Source: Paenibacillus_D tarimensis_A
GTDB taxonomy: Bacteria; Bacillota; Bacilli; Paenibacillales; Paenibacillaceae
Assembly (NCBI GenBank): GCA_041281825.1
Contig: CP166298.1
Span: forward strand, 4,340,001-4,404,000
DNA: 64,000 nucleotides
Reading direction: 5' to 3'
Shown here: positions 17,273 to 26,310 of the stretch, in pieces
Layout of the letters: every line of letters starts with the position of its first letter
How positions within the stretch are numbered: position 1 is the first letter of the stretch
The notes under the pieces: generated by a model
What the model was told of the DNA's origin: nothing
The model's input: the letters and a program-made list of their open reading frames with translations, nothing else
Databases searched by the model: none
Made by a program: the position numbers and the translations under genes

Positions 17273-18868
17273 TTATCCTTCCATCATCTTTTTGTATTCG
17301 TCCATTTGACGCTGCATTTCAGCCATTACTTTATCAAAGCCGGCGGCTTTCAATTTGTTGCGGAAATCTTCAACCGCTTTGACAGGGTCGCCCGCTTTGC
17401 CGAACGAGATCGCAGGTCCAAGCTCACCCGTCACTTGAGAGATTGCCGCCAATTCGGATTCAACCTTCGATTTATCAAACACAAATTGTCCATAAGGGAA
17501 CGGCTTTTTGATCTGGTCATATTCCGCGTATAACGTTTCCTCGAGTTGATCCCACGTGGTATCGCTTGGGATTTCAAATTTATCTACTCGGCCGCCCCAG
17601 AAGTCGGAGTAAAATTCATGCTGCTTCGGATCGTAGCCTGCCGGACGTACGCGCCGACCGTCTTTGATTTCGTACTGTACGCCTTCAATGCCATAGTTGA
17701 GTAAGCGGTAAATTTCCTCATCGTTACGGATCAGGTCATAGGCCATGAGCGCCCGCTGCGGATTTTTGCTCTTCGCGCCGACAGACGTTCCGCCGTGCGT
17801 TATCGTCATTTCAAGCAGATTGCCTCTCGTTCGGGAGAACGGATACATTTGCAGCTCGGAGCCCGGCTGTTCCCGATCCATATCCACGCGCAGTCCGCCG
17901 AACGTTTGCGTATGATGCGCATCTACGCCGGATAATCCCGCTTTCAGCAGCGTCCGCGTATCCCCTTTGTAGTTCAGAACATCCTCTCTCCAGAAACCGC
18001 GGTCGGCCCAATCCTTCATCATCTTCGCGAAGTCGACAAAGGTATCGCTAAAGACCGGGCTTGTGATTGTATATTTATTTTCATAAGATTCCGTAAAGAA
18101 TACCGGCAAATATCCCGTCGAAATCGGCAATTCCAGATTGTCGGTATAAGCCTGAACAAAACCGCCCCATTTTTGTTCCGAAGAGCGGACATCCCATGGA
18201 ACGACACCCTCTTTATTGTCTTTTACATACTGCATATAAGCGGCCATGCCTTCAAAATCTTTGATCGGCTCCGTAATGCCTGCCTCCTTGGCCCAGTCGC
18301 CGCGATAGAACATGCCTTGATTTACCCATTGTGTAAAATCGTTCTCCGGAATCAATACGATATCGCCGTTATATTTGCTTTCCGCCCAATGCTCCTCCGG
18401 TATTTCATTCCATGTGATCGGAGCATACTTCGGCAGCAAATCGTCGAGCTTCATAAACGCGCCCTTCTGGGCATTCGCCCATGTATCCAACCAGTCGGTG
18501 CCGATTGTGATCAGGTCCACCGGTTCGCCGGAAGCGAGCAGCAGGTTGTATTTGGTTTGCCAGTCCGCCCACTCAATCCACTTCCATTCCACCTCGGCGT
18601 TAATCTTTTCTTTCATCAGCACATTCACGCGTTTGAGTACCTCTTCGAACTGGCCGTTCGTCGGTTTGTTGCCAAGAATGACATAGCTGATTTTAACCGC
18701 TTTGGACGTATCGATCTTGCCATCATTGCCGTTGTCAGTGCCGGTCTGTGTATTGGTGCCGCCGGTGTTCCCGCCGTTTCCGGTGTTTCCGCCGCTGCTG
18801 CATGCCGCTGTCAGAAGCGCGAATACAAGAATCAGGATCAGTGCCGATAACCCCTTCGTTTTTTTCAT
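17273..18868 (-). CDS. ABC transporter sugar-binding lipoprotein (LplA type, second locus)
   Basis: A 531-residue solute-binding protein. MKKTKGLSALILILVFALLTAAC gives a signal peptide with lipobox LTAAC near residue 23, then a Gly/Asn/Thr linker. The N-lobe starts with ISYVILGNKPTNGQFEEVLKRVN, and the C-terminal region with AISQVTGELGPAISFGKAGDP resembles the DUF3502-type tail of LplA proteins. It differs from the two binding proteins of the pectin operon and lacks their calcium loop. It is the last gene of an operon with two permeases and a GH35 beta-galactosidase, so a galactose-containing oligosaccharide is the likely ligand. ATG at 18868 has GGGGAGG upstream. Confidence 0.93.
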   Translation of the reverse strand: MKKTKGLSALILILVFALLTAACSSGGNTGNGGNTGGTNTQTGTDNGNDGKIDTSKAVKISYVILGNKPTNGQFEEVLKRVNVLMKEKINAEVEWKWIEWADWQTKYNLLLASGEPVDLITIGTDWLDTWANAQKGAFMKLDDLLPKYAPITWNEIPEEHWAESKYNGDIVLIPENDFTQWVNQGMFYRGDWAKEAGITEPIKDFEGMAAYMQYVKDNKEGVVPWDVRSSEQKWGGFVQAYTDNLELPISTGYLPVFFTESYENKYTITSPVFSDTFVDFAKMMKDWADRGFWREDVLNYKGDTRTLLKAGLSGVDAHHTQTFGGLRVDMDREQPGSELQMYPFSRTRGNLLEMTITHGGTSVGAKSKNPQRALMAYDLIRNDEEIYRLLNYGIEGVQYEIKDGRRVRPAGYDPKQHEFYSDFWGGRVDKFEIPSDTTWDQLEETLYAEYDQIKKPFPYGQFVFDKSKVESELAAISQVTGELGPAISFGKAGDPVKAVEDFRNKLKAAGFDKVMAEMQRQMDEYKKMMEG

Positions 18869-18910
18869 TTGGAAATGCCTCCCCTGTTTTATTAAAATCC
18901 GGCCGTCCGC

Positions 18911-18940
18911 TTAAGCGCTTTCAGCCAATATGTGATTGGC
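18911..18940 (-). promoter_or_regulatory. Intercistronic cre-like site and small hairpin
   Basis: In the 103-base gap between permease and binding-protein genes the minus strand carries TGAAAGCGCTTAA, a partial match to the catabolite-responsive consensus, next to a 6-bp hairpin GCCAAT/ATTGGC with a 5-base loop (18924-18940). A minor promoter or mRNA-processing site ahead of the binding-protein gene is possible but not shown. Confidence 0.35.
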
Positions 18941-18971
18941 CCGCCGCAAATGCATAGGACCTAAACACAAC

Positions 18972-19889
18972 TTATCCCTTTACTGCGCCGATCGTAATGC
19001 CTTTAATGAAATAACGCTGTACGAACGGATAGAATAAAATGACCGGACCTGTCGCCACAACAGCCGTCGCCATCTTCATCGATTCGAGCGGTATATCCCT
19101 GAGTTCGACGTTTGACGCCGCAGACGAGTTTCGAACGAATTCGGCGCTGGTGACCACATTGTACAAGAACAGTTGAAGCGGTCGGTATTCCATATCCGGC
19201 GATAAAAACAGCATCGCATGGTACCACTCGTTCCAGAAGCCGAGCGCAATAAACAGGCCAATCGTCGCCAGCGCCGGTGTCGTCATCGGCAGGATGAGGC
19301 GAAGGAAAATGGTGAAATCGCCGGCCCCGTCAATTTTCGCCGATTCGGTAATCGCATGCGGAATCGAGCGGACGAAGCTCTTCATCATGATGATCAAAAA
19401 CGGACTCATCAGCCCCGGCAGCAGCACCGCAAGATAGTTGTCCTTCAGACCGTAATACTGTGTCATCAAGAGGTAGAAAGGTACGAGTCCCCCGGAAAAC
19501 AATGTTGTAAAATAGACGAAGAACGAAATGGCGTTTCGGTACTGAAAATCGGGGCGCTGCAGAGCGTAACCGATCATCGCGACCAGGAACAAGCCGACCG
19601 CCGTACCGATAACCGTCAAGGCAATCGTCACGATATAGGAGCCGACGATCATGCCGGGATTTTCGAAAACGATCTTGTAAGCGAATGTGCTGAATTCCCT
19701 CGGCCAGAAATTAAATCCATACTTCTGAACGGAGCTCTCCGCAGTAAAAGACGTTCCGACGACGAGCAGGAACGGCAGCAAGCAGCAAAGCGCAAATAAG
19801 GAGATGAACGCATACCCGATACCCTTGATCACATTCCCGCTCATGTCGGTACGGATGCTTGCCGAAGAGCGATCCATTGTATTCTCCAT
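18972..19889 (-). CDS. Carbohydrate ABC transporter permease (LplC/YtcP type, second locus)
   Basis: A 305-residue MalG-type permease. ATG at 19889 is chosen because AGGAGGT lies 7 bases upstream; a GTG at 19898 overlaps that ribosome site. GIGYAFISLFALCCLLPFLLVVGTSF near residue 24 is the first helix, and TESAKIDGAGDFTIFLRLILPMTTPALATI near 190 is the EAA loop. The C-terminus RYFIKGITIGAVKG is typical. It pairs with the LplB-type permease 12 bases upstream. No ATPase gene is present, so a shared MsmX-type ATPase is inferred. Confidence 0.94.
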   Translation of the reverse strand: MENTMDRSSASIRTDMSGNVIKGIGYAFISLFALCCLLPFLLVVGTSFTAESSVQKYGFNFWPREFSTFAYKIVFENPGMIVGSYIVTIALTVIGTAVGLFLVAMIGYALQRPDFQYRNAISFFVYFTTLFSGGLVPFYLLMTQYYGLKDNYLAVLLPGLMSPFLIIMMKSFVRSIPHAITESAKIDGAGDFTIFLRLILPMTTPALATIGLFIALGFWNEWYHAMLFLSPDMEYRPLQLFLYNVVTSAEFVRNSSAASNVELRDIPLESMKMATAVVATGPVILFYPFVQRYFIKGITIGAVKG

Positions 19890-19901
19890 GTGCCGCACCT
19901 C

Positions 19902-20873
19902 CTAAAATAACGAGTTCTCGGGCGAAACTTTTTTGACGAGCCAGTTGGCCAGAATGACAACGATAAATCCGAAAACCGACTGATACAAACTGACGGCGCT
20001 GCCTAGTGAGAAATTGAAGTTATTAATCAGGGTACGGAAGACATAGGTTTCAATGATGTCCGTAGTCGGATACAGCATCGTGTTGTTTGCGCCGACGAGA
20101 TTGTAAAACAGTCCGAAGTTGCCTTTCAGTATGCCGCCGAGCGAGAAGAGCAGCAAAATAATAAAGGTCGGTTTCAGCCACGGCAGCACAATGTAGTAAA
20201 TGCGCTGAAGCGTGTTCGCTCCGTCAATCTCGGACGCTTCGACAATCTCATTATCCAGTCCCATGATCGCTGCAAAATAAATAATGGATCCGTAACCTGT
20301 GGACTGCCATAAATACGTTAATACGATAATGAAAGGCCAGATGTTCGGATTCGAGTACGTTTTGACCGGCTCAAAGCCCCATGATTTCAGTATCGCGTTC
20401 AAAAATCCGTAATCGTAGCTTAGAATGTTATAAGCAATCAGACCGATCAATACGGCCGATATGAAATACGGCAGAAACATAATCGTCTGCGACAGCTTCT
20501 TAAACCACTTCTTGCGGATTTCGTTCAGAAGAACGGCGACCGTAATTTGCAGCACATTGCCGAACAGAATAAAAGCCAGATTATAAGCCACTGTATTAAA
20601 CGTCAGACGCCATAAATCACCGGTCATTACCAAAAATCTGAAATTTTCAAAGCCGATGAACGGGCTTCTAAATATTCCATCCGCGTAGTTGTATTTAATA
20701 AATGCGAGATAAAGCCCCGGCATCGGCAAATAAGCAAACGCAATAAAAAACAGGATGGCCGGCAGACACATCAGCAGTAAGGTGCGATTGTTCCAAAACC
20801 GCTTTATTCGACCGCTGCCGCGTAGTGGAACGCTTTCCGCTTTCTGAACAGATTGCCCGGCGACTGTTGCCAT
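19902..20873 (-). CDS. Carbohydrate ABC transporter permease (LplB type, second locus)
   Basis: A 323-residue MalF-type permease with the first helix LLLMCLPAILFFIAFAYLPMPGLYLAF near residue 30, the LplB segment FIKYNYADGIFRSPFIGFENF, and EAA loop VEASEIDGANTLQRIYYIVLPWLKPTF near residue 225. ATG at 20873 has TAAGGAGG upstream, and that site is joined to hairpin-repeat cluster C. It forms the membrane channel together with the downstream permease for the GH35 locus. Confidence 0.94.
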   Translation of the reverse strand: MATVAGQSVQKAESVPLRGSGRIKRFWNNRTLLLMCLPAILFFIAFAYLPMPGLYLAFIKYNYADGIFRSPFIGFENFRFLVMTGDLWRLTFNTVAYNLAFILFGNVLQITVAVLLNEIRKKWFKKLSQTIMFLPYFISAVLIGLIAYNILSYDYGFLNAILKSWGFEPVKTYSNPNIWPFIIVLTYLWQSTGYGSIIYFAAIMGLDNEIVEASEIDGANTLQRIYYIVLPWLKPTFIILLLFSLGGILKGNFGLFYNLVGANNTMLYPTTDIIETYVFRTLINNFNFSLGSAVSLYQSVFGFIVVILANWLVKKVSPENSLF

Positions 20874-20888
20874 TGTATTCCCTCCTTA

Positions 20889-20953
20889 CATAGGGATCTT
20901 TGAGTGGGGCTCAAAGTCTCTCCGATTACATAGGGATTGCTCAGAGTCTCTCA
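20889..20953 (-). repeat. Hairpin-repeat cluster C
   Basis: One full unit (20889-20923) with arms CTTTGAGT/GCTCAAAG around GGG, where the apical pair is a T-G wobble, and one degenerate unit (20929-20953) that keeps the CATAGGGAT and GAGTCTCTC ends but has lost the left arm. It sits between the GH35 stop and the TAAGGAGG of the permease gene, in the same orientation as the other clusters. Confidence 0.9.
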
Positions 20954-20981
20954 GCCTAATCTTCTCACCGGCCTCATCATA

Positions 20982-23789
20982 TCAGACCGGCTCGACGATG
21001 ATGGATTCGATCCTCCCGGCCTCACTGCGGTCCACCGCCTCCAGCAGCAGCGACAGCTTGCCGTCTTTCCCGGCCAGCCATAGACCCGGCACATAGAACG
21101 AATCCGGACTGCCCCCGGTCATGACCGGTCTGACGCCGCCGCCCGGCAGCCACAAGCGCCCGATGACCCGCCCGTCAAGCAGCGCGGTCAGCTTCAGATG
21201 CGACCCGTTCACCCGGTACCGCCAGCTCCTGCCAACGTTCCCTGCATCTTTCAGCGAGCTGTACAACCAGACCATATCTCCGGGCGCGACTGATAATGGC
21301 AGCGCTGTTGTTTTGCTTCGATCCCGGAATGATTCCGCATGCTTCCATAACCCCTGCTCCTCGGTTGCGGTAATTGTCCAATGGACCGCTTCCGTTCCTT
21401 CGTAAACGACGACTTTGCCTGCCGGGAGACCGAATACCCGCTCAAGGAATACTGCCAAAGTCACCGTAGATCCCGGTATGATATAAGGAGTGATGTCCAC
21501 ATAGGGATCAAACGGGCTCACGTCACCTGCATCCTGCCCGTTAACGTATAATCGCGCGTGTGCTTGCATTCCGCTGAAGTGGACGGTCCACGAATCGGCC
21601 TGCTGATCCGCTTTGAATGTTCGTCTGTAATATTCAAAGGCCGGATGGTCCGGGGAAAGCCAGCCTCCGAAGTTAACGACCGGCCATAACCGGTCATCGC
21701 AGACGGTATCGGTCAATCCTCCCTGCAGCTTCCTATCACCGGCCCGGTACACCTTCCAGTTACGGGAAATGTCCTTCACCGCCGTGATCGCCGCCGCTCC
21801 GCTCAAGCCTTTCATCGCATTCAGGCGGAGTCCAGGCAGCCGGGCATCGTCAAAATTGCTGTGTCCCCAAACTTCGACCCGAGCTGCAAACCGGTCATTC
21901 GTCATCCGGGCATCGTTCAGCGCAACGTATGCGCTGCTGCCTCCCGGCACGACCGTTCCGGCGTAAACTCCGCCCGCGTACAGCGAGACGACATCGCTGG
22001 CCTGTCGAATAAGGAAGCCTTCAATACATTCTTGACTAACCGATTTTATCGTCGTTTCATACCACGCATATCCACGCAATATCCCGCTCTTCTCCAGGAA
22101 ATCTGCGCGTCTGCAGTTAATCGGAGATTCCTCTGCCATCGAACGGCCGGCATCAAGCGGTTGAACGGTCCAATCGACGGAAGGTATCGATGCGGGAATA
22201 ATATTACTGGATGCAGTTGATTTAAGAGTCAGCCCATTTCCATCAAATCCATCGAACGATAGCGCTTTCATTCTGTTCATGATGAATATCTTCAGAACTT
22301 GTCCGGAGAGGAGCTCTAATTCGATTGCTGTTATCTCCGGGAATTTCCCGACATCAATCGAGAGGACGAGGCTATCTTCATTAGTTTCGACCTTCACATG
22401 CTCCGGGGCTTCATAATGAAGGAGCTGCAGTTTAAGCGCAATCTCCGCCCGCGAATCCGTATGGAAGGCAAGCGCCGTTGTTCGCTCGTTTAATTTGGCC
22501 ATAAACAGCTCTGCCGTTGCATACAGCAGCGTACCTTCGATATTCCAGCTTTGTAGCGGAACTAAAACGGGCAGTGCGACCGAACACCCCTTTTTCAACT
22601 TGAAGGTACCTTCCCGGGGATACCGCTCTCCATGTGCGCACACGGCAATCTCCTTGTCCCGGTCACACAGGCTCGAGAGGAATAGCAATAGGCCGCCGCC
22701 GGATAATTGTAAACCGAACGGTCCAATCATATGGGATCCCGAATCTCCTTCAAGGCTGACTGTGAGCGGTACGACCGGCTGAGATTCGGCAAGCGCGGAA
22801 CCGTATGCGGCGATTAATCTGCCAAGCAGTCTAGCCTCGGAGGCCTCTTCCCGCAAATGGCCCTCCGGAGAAACCATGCCGGCAAAATCGTAATCGGATG
22901 TCAGAAAAGCAAGCGGTGCGCCCCAGTTATTCGTTGAATTCGTAAATCCGAAATCAGTCCCCGATACTTGAAGATACGGACCGAGAAGCTTGGTTCCGCA
23001 CGACAGCAGCCTCCGGAGCAGGAAATGGTCCCGGTTGGTCTCCGTTACAAGCAGCGGGTATCCCATTTCTCCAATCACCGTGTGGTAGTGCAGCACTTTC
23101 TCCTCCAAATCGGAGTCGAGACGGTCAGGATAAAAATTGCAGGTCGGGATCACATCCTTCGCCAGGCCGGAAGCCTGGATCAAACCGCCTTGTCCCGCAC
23201 ACGCAATCAAAGGAACTTGAATGCCGTACCCTCTCGCCAAATCGCGCAGCGCCGATATATATCCTTTCGGATCGCGGCAGTCATAAAAATCGAGCTCATT
23301 GTCCAATTGCATACAGATCACGGTACCGCCCGCGCCCGCCTGATACTTTTGAAGAATCGGCAAAATTTGACCGAACCACCTTGAGACATGAGCTAGAAAA
23401 GCCGGGTTGTTGTCCCGAAGCAACACGTCCGATTCGGCAAACAAGTAGGCCGGCAAACCGCCGCCATCCCATTCGGAGCATATATACGGTCCGGGTCTTG
23501 CAACAACCCATAGTCCCAAATCGGCCGCCAGCCGGAGAAATTCCCCCGCATCCTTTTCCCCCGAAAACTCCCACTCCCCGCAGGATACCTCGTGATAATT
23601 CCATGGAAAGTAAACATCGATGCAGTTATAACCGCAGCTGATCAGTTGCTCCATCCGTTCCTTCCAGTACACTCTCGGGATCCGGAAATAAAACAGGGAA
23701 GCGCATAACAGAATTTCGGGTTTGCCGTCAATTCGAATGCCCTCGGAAGTCAAGCGGACACTCGGCGAATCATGCGCTGTCTTTGTCAT
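20982..23789 (-). CDS. GH35 family beta-galactosidase, multidomain
   Basis: A 935-residue protein. ATG at 23789 has GGGAGG six bases upstream; the frame extends further but without support. The N-terminal TIM barrel shows FRIPRVYWKERMEQLISCGYNCIDVYFPWNYHE near residue 35, the GH35 signature GPYICSEWDGGGLPAYL near 95, MQLDNELDFY near 155 (acid Glu in NE) and LLVTETNRDHF near 245 (nucleophile Glu region), then GTDFGFTNSTNNWG. C-terminal jelly-roll domains follow (WTVHFSGMQAHARLYVNGQDAG near 715). There is no signal peptide, so it is cytoplasmic. It would release galactose from imported galacto-oligosaccharides. LacI-type operators lie upstream. The acid-site context QLDNELD differs from the usual QVENEYG. 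Confidence 0.9.
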   Translation of the reverse strand: MTKTAHDSPSVRLTSEGIRIDGKPEILLCASLFYFRIPRVYWKERMEQLISCGYNCIDVYFPWNYHEVSCGEWEFSGEKDAGEFLRLAADLGLWVVARPGPYICSEWDGGGLPAYLFAESDVLLRDNNPAFLAHVSRWFGQILPILQKYQAGAGGTVICMQLDNELDFYDCRDPKGYISALRDLARGYGIQVPLIACAGQGGLIQASGLAKDVIPTCNFYPDRLDSDLEEKVLHYHTVIGEMGYPLLVTETNRDHFLLRRLLSCGTKLLGPYLQVSGTDFGFTNSTNNWGAPLAFLTSDYDFAGMVSPEGHLREEASEARLLGRLIAAYGSALAESQPVVPLTVSLEGDSGSHMIGPFGLQLSGGGLLLFLSSLCDRDKEIAVCAHGERYPREGTFKLKKGCSVALPVLVPLQSWNIEGTLLYATAELFMAKLNERTTALAFHTDSRAEIALKLQLLHYEAPEHVKVETNEDSLVLSIDVGKFPEITAIELELLSGQVLKIFIMNRMKALSFDGFDGNGLTLKSTASSNIIPASIPSVDWTVQPLDAGRSMAEESPINCRRADFLEKSGILRGYAWYETTIKSVSQECIEGFLIRQASDVVSLYAGGVYAGTVVPGGSSAYVALNDARMTNDRFAARVEVWGHSNFDDARLPGLRLNAMKGLSGAAAITAVKDISRNWKVYRAGDRKLQGGLTDTVCDDRLWPVVNFGGWLSPDHPAFEYYRRTFKADQQADSWTVHFSGMQAHARLYVNGQDAGDVSPFDPYVDITPYIIPGSTVTLAVFLERVFGLPAGKVVVYEGTEAVHWTITATEEQGLWKHAESFRDRSKTTALPLSVAPGDMVWLYSSLKDAGNVGRSWRYRVNGSHLKLTALLDGRVIGRLWLPGGGVRPVMTGGSPDSFYVPGLWLAGKDGKLSLLLEAVDRSEAGRIESIIVEPV

Positions 23790-23818
23790 AGAAAACCTCC
23801 CGTCCATTCGATGAAATA

Positions 23819-23857
23819 ATGAAACCCATTTCATGAAACCCGTTTCATTATGGTCAA
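23819..23857 (-). promoter_or_regulatory. Two overlapping LacI-type operators in the GH35 promoter
   Basis: ATGAAACCCATTTCAT (23819-23834, one mismatch) and ATGAAACCCGTTTCAT (23833-23848, perfect 7+7 palindrome) lie end to end 30-60 bases upstream of the GH35 start. On the minus strand TTGACC (23852-23857) is a possible -35, and the operators cover its spacer and -10 region. Repression of the GH35 operon by the LacI protein encoded just upstream is inferred. Confidence 0.85.
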
Positions 23858-23860
23858 AAT

Positions 23861-23940
23861 AAAATTACACTCGATGCCCCGCAATAATGAATTTGTCGTA
23901 CTCGTTACTTACGAATGCGTGCGGAATGACAGTGTAATTT
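23861..23940. repeat. Spaced 10-bp inverted repeat between operators
   Basis: AAATTACACT (23862-23871) and AGTGTAATTT (23931-23940) are perfectly inverted with 59 bases between them, lying between the proximal operators and the distal operator. They could be a second regulator's sites or the ends of a small element; no function is assigned. Confidence 0.6.
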
Positions 23941-23963
23941 GGTTCGGGATCTGAAATAGTTAA

Positions 23964-23979
23964 ATGAAACGGGTTTCAT
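23964..23979. promoter_or_regulatory. Distal LacI-type operator
   Basis: ATGAAACGGGTTTCAT is a perfect 7+7 palindrome of the same type as the sites at 23819-23848. Its centre is about 131 bases from the 23833 site, a distance that would allow DNA looping by a tetrameric LacI protein. Confidence 0.8.
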
Positions 23980-24073
23980 AATTATGGAACGATGCTCATT
24001 CAATAATCGAATGTCTGCTTAGCCCGAGTATAGTATGTGAATGATAGCGCTGTCAATGTTAAACTTTTCCACT

Positions 24074-25135
24074 TTAGAGTCGGCTTGCTACTTTTACCGG
24101 CCCCGTGCTTTCGCGAACAATGAGCTCCGGCTGAATAACTGTTACCTTTTTCATTTTGCTCTTCATAATCAGCCCATGAAGCACATCGGCCCCCGTTTGA
24201 CCGAGCAGCCGGCTTTTGAGCGATACGGTCGTCAGCTCCGGAATGAAACTTGAAGCCGTCGGAACATCGTCGAACCCGATGATGGACAGATCATCCGGAA
24301 TGTGCAGACCCGCTTTACGGGCGGCTTTTATTGCGCCAATCGCAACCATATCATTGGCGCAAAAAACAGCTGTCGGCCTTTCCGGCAGCCCGAGCAGCTC
24401 CTCCATCAGCGACTTTCCTTGATCGACGTTGAAACCGCCCAGCCGAATTTTGCGCTCGTCGACACGAATACCGTTTGCGGTCATCGTTCGGACATACGAT
24501 TGCATTCGCATGTTAGTATTGCTCATCTGCTTATAACCGCCGATAAAAGCAATATCCCGATGGCCTAGGTCAATCAAGTGCTGTACAGCCATTTCAGCAC
24601 CCGCCCTTTCGTCGGCGTTGACGCGATGGATTGAAGTTCCCGGTAAATGGCCGTTAATCATCACAACCGGAACTCTTTTACTGACCTCTACAACCTCTCC
24701 CACCATCTCCGCGGACACTCTGTTCAGATTGATTCTTCCGCCGATCATAATAATACCGTCCACTTGCTTTTCAATCAAAATCGATAAATATTGCGATTCC
24801 CGGGTATACTGGTCGATATGGTCTTCGTTGGAAGAGAACGTATCGCACAGAAAGTAGGTATAACCTTTGCTCCTTGCTGCCTGGTCGAGACCGGAAAGCA
24901 CCTCGGGAAAGAACGGATTCGTAATGTCGGGGAGCAAAACGCCCAGCATGCCCGTTTCTTTCTTAAGCAAGCTTCTTGCCAGTGCATTCGGTTGAAACTG
25001 GTGCTTGTTCATAATTTCGACAATTCGGTCCCTTGTCGACTTTCTGACCGGTGCCGTATTATTCAGCACCCGAGAAACGGTAGCAACGGAAACATTCGCT
25101 TCCTTGGCAATATCATAAATAGTAACCGGTTTCAT
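24074..25135 (-). CDS. LacI-family transcriptional regulator
   Basis: A 353-residue repressor. The N-terminal HTH is VTIYDIAKEANVSVATVSRVLN (residues 4-25) with hinge helix PNALARSL near 52. The periplasmic-binding-protein-like sensor follows (LGVLLPDITNPFFPEVLSGLDQAA near 64, GHRDIAFIGGY near 175, PDDLSIIGFDDVP near 275). ATG at 25135 has GAGAGGAG upstream. It lies directly upstream of the GH35/transport operon on the same strand and most likely binds the ATGAAAC-SS-GTTTCAT operators in the gap between the genes, with a galactoside or derived sugar as inducer. The gap 25136-25307 holds its promoter and an inverted TTTATAAG/CTTATAAA pair near 25265-25293. Confidence 0.93.
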   Translation of the reverse strand: MKPVTIYDIAKEANVSVATVSRVLNNTAPVRKSTRDRIVEIMNKHQFQPNALARSLLKKETGMLGVLLPDITNPFFPEVLSGLDQAARSKGYTYFLCDTFSSNEDHIDQYTRESQYLSILIEKQVDGIIMIGGRINLNRVSAEMVGEVVEVSKRVPVVMINGHLPGTSIHRVNADERAGAEMAVQHLIDLGHRDIAFIGGYKQMSNTNMRMQSYVRTMTANGIRVDERKIRLGGFNVDQGKSLMEELLGLPERPTAVFCANDMVAIGAIKAARKAGLHIPDDLSIIGFDDVPTASSFIPELTTVSLKSRLLGQTGADVLHGLIMKSKMKKVTVIQPELIVRESTGPVKVASRL

Positions 25136-25307
25136 AAACCGCTGCTCCTCTCTTGCTGTAAGTCAACAACGAAATAAGAATATCAAATTTTCGCGAAAAA
25201 TAACAGGGCTCAAAGCGTAAATTGCTTCGCCATCCTTTGGCGCAATGCTTCGTTTCGCGGAGATTTATAAGTAAATATAAGCGTGAAACTTATAAAAATT
25301 CTTGAAA

Positions 25308-25342
25308 ACAAAAAACAAGAGCGGGCAGCTCACGCCCGCTTT
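25308..25342 (-). terminator. Rho-independent terminator of the PopT-like gene
   Basis: On the minus strand AGCGGGC pairs with GCCCGCT around GTGAGCT, followed by CTTGTTTTTTG, 15 bases after the stop at 25358. Confidence 0.85.
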
Positions 25343-25357
25343 ACATGTTTTTATGGA

Positions 25358-26188
25358 TTATTTTTCCGCTACATGGCTGCGGCTTTCGGCGCCGAATAAC
25401 AATGTTAGGCCCAGCCCCGCGATAAATGTTACGATGCTGGCGATTAATGTCGGCCAATCGCCTGAGAAGCCTGGAAAGATGACAACGACCGACCCCGCAA
25501 TCAGTCCGATAATGACGGCATACGTCATTAAAGTATGATGTGCCAGCAAATATCGGATACCTTTGCTGCTGACGATAAAACCGGCAACTACGCCTGCACC
25601 GATAATTGCAATGACCGGAAGATTCATCGTCGACACGGCATTGATCGCCGTCGGATAAACGCCCAGCAGGAGCAGCACGAAAGAGCCGCTGATTCCAGGC
25701 AGCAGCATAGCCATACTGGCCAGCCAGCCGGAGAAAAACAGTCCTAGAACGGCAAGAAGCGACAATGAAGTGATGGGATCGGCCGTTTCGTCTGCGCGAA
25801 TAAAGGCTGTTGAGGCGAGAAGCGCCGCCATGATGAGCAGAACGATCCAATGTCCGGAAGTAAACTTGTGTCTTGCCCCGGACTGTCTGAAAATATACGG
25901 CAGCACGCCGATAATCAACCCGACGAAGAAAAATTGCGTCGGTCCGTGATGATGCTCAAGCAAATACTCGATCACCCGGCTGAGCATCACAATCGCAGCA
26001 CCCATACCGGCTGCCAACGGCACCAGAAAACCGATATGCTTCTTCCATTCTCTGCTAAAAAACCCGCTGATCGCCGCAAGCAGACGGTCATAAATGCCCA
26101 GAACGACCGCAATCGTTCCCCCGCTTACCCCAGGAATCAGATCACTGATTCCCATAAGAAATCCGCGGTAAATGTTCCTCCACTCCAT
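25358..26188 (-). CDS. popT: DUF368 membrane protein, undecaprenyl-phosphate translocase type (PopT)
   Basis: A 276-residue polytopic membrane protein with about eight helices. The N-terminal RGFLMGISDLIPGVSGGTIAVVLGIYDRLL and the repeat-like GWLASMAMLLPGISGSFVLLLLGVYP near residue 155 are the paired signature of DUF368, an inverted-repeat family. DUF368 proteins (PopT) were shown in other bacteria to return undecaprenyl phosphate across the membrane for wall synthesis; that role is carried over by family. ATG at 26188 follows GGGAATGG. An extended -10 promoter and a terminator make it a single-gene transcript. A DedA-family gene, the other class of this transporter, is at 35.7 kb. Confidence 0.88.
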   Translation of the reverse strand: MEWRNIYRGFLMGISDLIPGVSGGTIAVVLGIYDRLLAAISGFFSREWKKHIGFLVPLAAGMGAAIVMLSRVIEYLLEHHHGPTQFFFVGLIIGVLPYIFRQSGARHKFTSGHWIVLLIMAALLASTAFIRADETADPITSLSLLAVLGLFFSGWLASMAMLLPGISGSFVLLLLGVYPTAINAVSTMNLPVIAIIGAGVVAGFIVSSKGIRYLLAHHTLMTYAVIIGLIAGSVVVIFPGFSGDWPTLIASIVTFIAGLGLTLLFGAESRSHVAEK

Positions 26189-26252
26189 TTATACCATTCC
26201 CATCCTTGAGTAAATAATGTGCCATGCTATTTTTTTCTTCGGCACAAACTCT

Positions 26253-26281
26253 ATTATAGCATGTATTATTCTTCCATTCAC
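26253..26281 (-). promoter_or_regulatory. Extended -10 promoter for the PopT-like gene
   Basis: On the minus strand TGCTATAAT (TATAAT at 26253-26258) is a perfect extended -10, with GTGAAT 17 bases upstream as a weak -35. It lies about 65 bases before the popT start. Confidence 0.6.
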
Positions 26282-26310
26282 ACTCTGTAAAGGATACGGT
26301 ATTTTCTTTA

